Below are positions 6,133 through 9,177 of a DNA stretch of 9,177 bases, piece by piece; within the stretch, counting starts at the first letter, position 1, and every line of letters begins with the position of its first letter. The stretch lies in the NCBI GenBank assembly GCA_021786815.1, contig JAJYMR010000377.1:1-9177 (forward strand), given 5' to 3'. A program made the translations under genes and the position numbers. Origin of the DNA: Deltaproteobacteria bacterium (GTDB lineage Bacteria > Desulfobacterota > Binatia > Binatales > Binataceae). The notes under the pieces are model-generated. The model made no database searches. It was not told the origin of the DNA and was given only the letters and a program-made list of their open reading frames with translations.

Positions 6133-7261
6133 GATGATGCGTCACAGTACGAGGCGCGGGCGAGGCGGTTTGGCTTGTCCAGCCCGGCTCCAGGGTCTCG
6201 GCGCTTCGGGCTCTCAGCTCATTGAAGCGCCGCGCGAATTCGCGCCGTTCGGCCTCGCTGAGCGACGGCGTGCCGCGCGCGACCGCGTCGCTCGAGAGCA
6301 CGCCGAGTTCGGCGAGCGCCGCCTTGAAACAGGCGATCGCGGGTTGATAAACGCCCGAGGCGCGCGTGAACGAGCACGCGTCGCGGAAACCTTCGAGCAC
6401 CGAGCGGTAGCGCTCCATCAGGTCGGCGTTCTGCGCGCGGCATACCTGCCATGCGCGCTGCCATTCGCGCGGCATCGGATTCGCCGGTCCCGCAACGATT
6501 CCGTACGGGAGCGAATGCTGCGTCAGGTAACGGTTCCAGTAGCGGCGCGCAAGCCCGGCCACGCCCTCGGCGGGCGCGAACAGGTCGAAGATGAGCAGCG
6601 GATTTCCCGCGTAGATCGCGAATTCGTGCGCAAGCTTGAAGTTCGACGCGGCGCGCGTGTAGTTGCCGAGCACCGATTTGTTGGCCGTAACCTTGATTCC
6701 GCGCACGTAATCGAGTTGGCTCATCCGCTTGACGTCGCGCGTGTGCAGATGGAGCGCCTGGCCGGGCGCGTGGATTTCGGAATTGTCGTAAAGGAATACG
6801 GGAATCGCGCGGCCCGCGCGCTCGAAGACGCCGCCAAGCTCGCGCTCGACGAACTCGGCCGGGCCGTCGAGGTCGCGAATCGAGAGCGGGGCGACGACCG
6901 CGGCGTCGGCGCGATGCTCGAGCGCGAAGACGAGGTTTTCGACCGTCTCGCGCCGGGTATGCGCGGTTATCCCGAACCACACTTCGACGGGATGCTCGCG
7001 CGGGGCGCATCGGCGGCATTCGTCGAGCACAATGCGCGAGACTTCCTGGCGGCGCGGATTGTCCATCCGGTCCCATTCGCCTGTCGTGCCCGCAGCGAAA
7101 AGGACGTCGGCGCCGGCGCCGTCCTGGACGGTGAAGCGGACCAGCGCGCGCTGTTCGGCTTCAACGATACGTTCTTCGGAGTCGAGAACCGTGATGAGCG
7201 GGATCGAGAGTCCCGGCCGGGGCACATAGCCTGCAAGATTGTGTGACGGACCTGCTTCCAT
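6125..7261 (-). CDS. DapA/NanA-superfamily class I aldolase or lyase
   Basis: A 378-aa protein of the dihydrodipicolinate synthase/N-acetylneuraminate lyase superfamily, (beta/alpha)8 pyruvate-linked aldolases. Visible family marks are PLITVLD near the N-terminus (21-27); GTTGEW (58-63), which binds the pyruvate carboxylate; Tyr158 in FLYDNS (156-161), the general acid/base Tyr; and Lys190 in GIKVTANKS (188-196), the expected Schiff-base lysine. I chose the ATG at 7261, with GAAGG 5 bases upstream (7267-7271). The longer frame opens with a TTG at 7306 that overlaps the preceding gene and adds a Cys/Arg-rich stretch unlike the family. The usual family length is about 300 residues; here about 60-80 extra residues lie mainly at the C-terminus, ending in HHHG. 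It probably cleaves or makes a 2-keto-3-deoxy sugar acid in the same pathway as the coupled kinase-isomerase. The alternative is a dehydratase of the same fold. Confidence 0.82.
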   Translation of the reverse strand: MEAGPSHNLAGYVPRPGLSIPLITVLDSEERIVEAEQRALVRFTVQDGAGADVLFAAGTTGEWDRMDNPRRQEVSRIVLDECRRCAPREHPVEVWFGITAHTRRETVENLVFALEHRADAAVVAPLSIRDLDGPAEFVERELGGVFERAGRAIPVFLYDNSEIHAPGQALHLHTRDVKRMSQLDYVRGIKVTANKSVLGNYTRAASNFKLAHEFAIYAGNPLLIFDLFAPAEGVAGLARRYWNRYLTQHSLPYGIVAGPANPMPREWQRAWQVCRAQNADLMERYRSVLEGFRDACSFTRASGVYQPAIACFKAALAELGVLSSDAVARGTPSLSEAERREFARRFNELRARSAETLEPGWTSQTASPAPRTVTHHHG

Positions 7262-7266
7262 CAGGA

Positions 7267-7271
7267 CCTTC
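7267..7271 (-). promoter_or_regulatory. Ribosome binding site deciding the aldolase start
   Basis: On the minus strand GAAGG ends 5 bases before the ATG at 7261. It supports this start over the in-frame TTG at 7306, which has no comparable site. With this start, the gap to the preceding lipoprotein stop is 31 bases. Confidence 0.5.
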
Positions 7272-7292
7272 GCGCCATCATCCGCGCATCGC

Positions 7293-8012
7293 CTACAGCA
7301 GTGCAATCCCCAGATAAGTCTTGAAAGTCCATGTCTCGCCGTTGGACGACGCGTAGTTCTTGAGAAAGGCTGTCAGGCGCACCTTATAATTGCCATCCTT
7401 GTCGCGGGCTCCGAGCGGCGGGTTACGAGCCCAGAGCGCCTTCTTGCACGCGTCGATCACCATCTTGTCGACTGCGGCCTGGCCGGAATGCTGCTCGAGC
7501 AGGATCTCCTTCAACTGACCGGTGCCGTTAAGGGTTGCGACCAGAATTACCGGTTTCAACTGTCTCGGTAGCTGGAGCCGGTCGATCGGATCTTCGCGCT
7601 CGCCGTCCAGCATCGCGGTGAAAACCTGATCCATCAGGCGCGCACAAAAATCGTTGTACTGGGCGGCCTTGATATTTAGCAGGCGCTCCTCGCCGGGACG
7701 CTTGCCGTTGCCGACGTAGCGAATCGAGCCGGCGGCCTTAAGCCCACCGGTGACGCTGGTGGGCGGGTTGGCGCCCGCAACCGCCTTTACCGCGCCCTCG
7801 GGCAGCGCAAGGGCCTTGCCGCTCCCATTGCTGCTGCTGAGCGCGCTCAGGTCGGTGATGATTCGAGGCTCGCCCGGAGCCGGAGGAGCCGAAGGCATCT
7901 CGGGAAGCGGCGACGGCGCCGGCGGTTGTTTTTTGGAACTGCATGCGGCGAGCCCGCACGCGAGCACGATGACGACAACGGTCAGAGCAAGGCGTCCAGA
8001 TTTTCCCTTCAT
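7293..8012 (-). CDS. Lipoprotein with TonB/TolA-like C-terminal domain
   Basis: A 239-aa protein with a type II signal peptide: basic MKGKSGR, hydrophobic residues 8-22, then the lipobox LAAC with Cys24 as the lipidated residue. The next residue is Ser, which by the Lol rule favours the outer membrane. The open frame extends 40 residues further upstream, but that part overlaps the preceding gene; the ATG at 8012 gives a correct signal peptide 4 bases after the upstream stop. After a Pro/Ser-rich linker (28-50) comes a region without recognised motifs. The C-terminal domain (about 150-220) resembles TonB/TolA/AgmX C-terminal domains: VILVATLNGTGQLKEI, QHSG, VDKMVIDACKKA, NPPL, then an alternating beta strand. 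It probably acts in the periplasm as a partner or scaffold for envelope proteins. It cannot transduce energy like canonical TonB, because it lacks an inner-membrane anchor. It appears co-transcribed with the unrecognised upstream gene. Confidence 0.75.
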   Translation of the reverse strand: MKGKSGRLALTVVVIVLACGLAACSSKKQPPAPSPLPEMPSAPPAPGEPRIITDLSALSSSNGSGKALALPEGAVKAVAGANPPTSVTGGLKAAGSIRYVGNGKRPGEERLLNIKAAQYNDFCARLMDQVFTAMLDGEREDPIDRLQLPRQLKPVILVATLNGTGQLKEILLEQHSGQAAVDKMVIDACKKALWARNPPLGARDKDGNYKVRLTAFLKNYASSNGETWTFKTYLGIALL

Positions 8013-8016
8013 TGCG

Positions 8017-9177
8017 TCAGCCGGAACCCTCGTCGAGCGCCAGGATTTTCGCGCGCGCGTTATTGTAGTCCTTGAGGAACGCGTCGAACAGTTCTTCGCC
8101 GAGCTTTCTCTCGTCGGCGCGCACGGCGTCATTATTGGCCTCGGCGATAGCGTCGCCGATTCTGGCGAGAAACTCCAGCGTTGGCGAATAGAGGAACTCC
8201 GCGGTGAAGCCGGCCCGATAGGTGAAGCTCCCGCCCGGCGCGGAGCGCGACGAAAACGACGCGTCGAAGCCGCCGCTGCTCCGCGCCACGGTGCGCAGGA
8301 AATCTCCCGCGATAAAACTGGCCATCTCGCTTATCACCGGCGGAGCGACCAGTTTCGGCACCGCGTCCATCCGGCTGTCCATCGTGACCGAATCGCCGTC
8401 GCGCGTGTAATCGCCTTTGAAGGCAATATCATCGAGCCCGAAGTCCATCCCAAGCCGCCTGACCCGAAGCGACGTGCGGGCGAAATGGACTCCGCGTGTA
8501 ACTTTGTCGAGCGCGACGGGCGCTCCCGCCGGACGATACGATTCGTCGAACGGCGTGAGCATCCCCTGGCGCACCATCATGACGAGCCAAACCGTGCCGC
8601 GGTCGAAACCGCCGCGCATCCAGTAGTTGCCGTGCGGATCGGTCACCACGGTTTCGGCCACTACGGTGGTCATCACGCGCTTGTAAAAATGCTCGAGATG
8701 CGGAAACGGGGCGAGCGAGTCCGGGCGCACCTCGGCCTTGAAATTGACGAGAACGTAGGGCCCGCCGGGAGCGTCGAATTCGTCGAGGACGTTCTCGATC
8801 TTCAAGTAACGGTTTAACTCGGTGTAAAGCGCGGGAAGGTCGCGGCTGAAACGCTCCTCGGCGGCGCGATCATGATGGTTGAAATTGCCGCGCTCGGTGT
8901 CCCACGGCGCCTTCAGGTCGCCGTAAGTCTCGCGCAGGGCGGCCGCGCAGGCATCGACGAACGCGCCTCCACCGAAAGCGTTGCTTTGGATTTCACCTCC
9001 GAGGCTGCCGAAAACCGCCGAAACGTCGCCCTTCCTGGCCGCATCGGGCGAGGGCTTGAGCGTGAAATACCCGGCCATCCGGAACGGTGCGTCCGGTGCT
9101 TCGAATTTGGATGTCGTCGTGTACAGATAGTCGCGTTCAAGCGGTTGGCCGGCCACATAGATGGCATGTTCGCCGCC
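8017..9177 (-). CDS. Unrecognised protein, 5' end beyond the window
   Basis: The frame is open to the window edge, giving 386 visible residues. A GTG at 9156 could be read as a start, but the upstream codons (GEHAIY) continue the protein smoothly, so the gene is taken as truncated. I do not recognise a family. Visible traits are a conserved-looking, aromatic-rich N-terminal part (ERDYLYTTTSKFEAP); a mixed alpha/beta middle with many charged residues (FNHHDRAAEERFSRDLPAL, LNRYLKIENVLDEF); a strand-rich section (MDFGLDDIAFKGDYTRDGDSVTM); and a helical acidic C-terminus (ARIGDAIAEANND, EELFDAFLKDYNNARAKIL). No transmembrane helix is obvious in the visible part; a signal peptide, if any, is outside the window. 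The stop is 4 bases before the lipoprotein start, so the two are almost certainly translated together and may form an envelope complex. Confidence 0.7.
   Translation of the reverse strand, partial: GGEHAIYVAGQPLERDYLYTTTSKFEAPDAPFRMAGYFTLKPSPDAARKGDVSAVFGSLGGEIQSNAFGGGAFVDACAAALRETYGDLKAPWDTERGNFNHHDRAAEERFSRDLPALYTELNRYLKIENVLDEFDAPGGPYVLVNFKAEVRPDSLAPFPHLEHFYKRVMTTVVAETVVTDPHGNYWMRGGFDRGTVWLVMMVRQGMLTPFDESYRPAGAPVALDKVTRGVHFARTSLRVRRLGMDFGLDDIAFKGDYTRDGDSVTMDSRMDAVPKLVAPPVISEMASFIAGDFLRTVARSSGGFDASFSSRSAPGGSFTYRAGFTAEFLYSPTLEFLARIGDAIAEANNDAVRADERKLGEELFDAFLKDYNNARAKILALDEGSG

Noticed and set aside
4828..6225. A 465-codon open frame on the plus strand opposite the kinase-isomerase gene
   Set aside because: It is antisense to a gene with clear PfkB and SIS motifs; its product is Arg/Ala/Gly/Glu-rich without domains, as expected for a shadow frame in GC-rich DNA.
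6092..7246. A 384-codon plus-strand frame opposite the aldolase
   Set aside because: It mirrors the coding gene codon by codon and shows no domain; the minus-strand protein carries all the family motifs.
7262..7306. TTG start at 7306 for the aldolase
   Set aside because: It overlaps the lipoprotein end, lacks a ribosome site and adds a Cys/Arg-rich segment; ATG 7261 has GAAGG at 5 bases.
8013..8132. Forty extra N-terminal residues on the lipoprotein
   Set aside because: They overlap the upstream gene and would bury the signal peptide; the ATG at 8012 gives a proper lipoprotein signal.
7750..8817. A 355-codon plus-strand frame opposite the lipoprotein and the unrecognised gene
   Set aside because: It crosses two real genes and has shadow-like composition; no ribosome site or motif supports it.

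Overview
The window appears to come from a GC-rich Gram-negative bacterium. It encodes the end of a probable outer-membrane beta-barrel and a lipoprotein with a clean lipobox, so an outer membrane is likely. Codon usage, with many GCG, CGC and ATC/GCG runs, recalls uncultured Desulfobacterota/Binatota-like lineages. That placement is only an impression. No rRNA, tRNA, CRISPR array, insertion sequence or phage gene was seen.

Left part, plus strand (1-2445). The window opens inside the last 178 codons of a probable outer-membrane beta-barrel protein (2-538). A 259-base spacer (539-797) follows, with an extended -10-like motif and a short stem-loop. Next comes a compact three-gene cassette (798-2445): a TIGR04255-family protein; a 101-aa orphan protein whose ATG overlaps the TIGR04255 stop (TAATG) behind a near-perfect Shine-Dalgarno; and, 59 bases on, a 174-aa protein with an ILTQSCDL motif. 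None of the three has a known function. Together they are the best candidate here for an undescribed system.

Right part, minus strand (9177 down to 2478). Reading leftwards there are five genes: an unrecognised protein cut by the window edge; a lipoprotein with a TonB/TolA-like C-terminal domain, 4 bases downstream; a class I aldolase/lyase of the DapA/NanA superfamily; a bifunctional PfkB sugar kinase fused to a SIS sugar-phosphate isomerase domain, whose start overlaps the aldolase stop by 8 bases; and, after a 181-base gap, a GPH-family (MelB-type) cation:sugar symporter with an unusual two-helix C-terminal extension. The last three read as a sugar or sugar-acid uptake and catabolism unit: import, isomerisation and phosphorylation, then retro-aldol cleavage. 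The substrate cannot be read from the sequence.

The two blocks converge at 2445/2478, in a 32-base gap. A 7-bp inverted repeat that includes the stop codon of the last cassette gene spans most of this gap. No gene-free stretch exceeds 300 bases.
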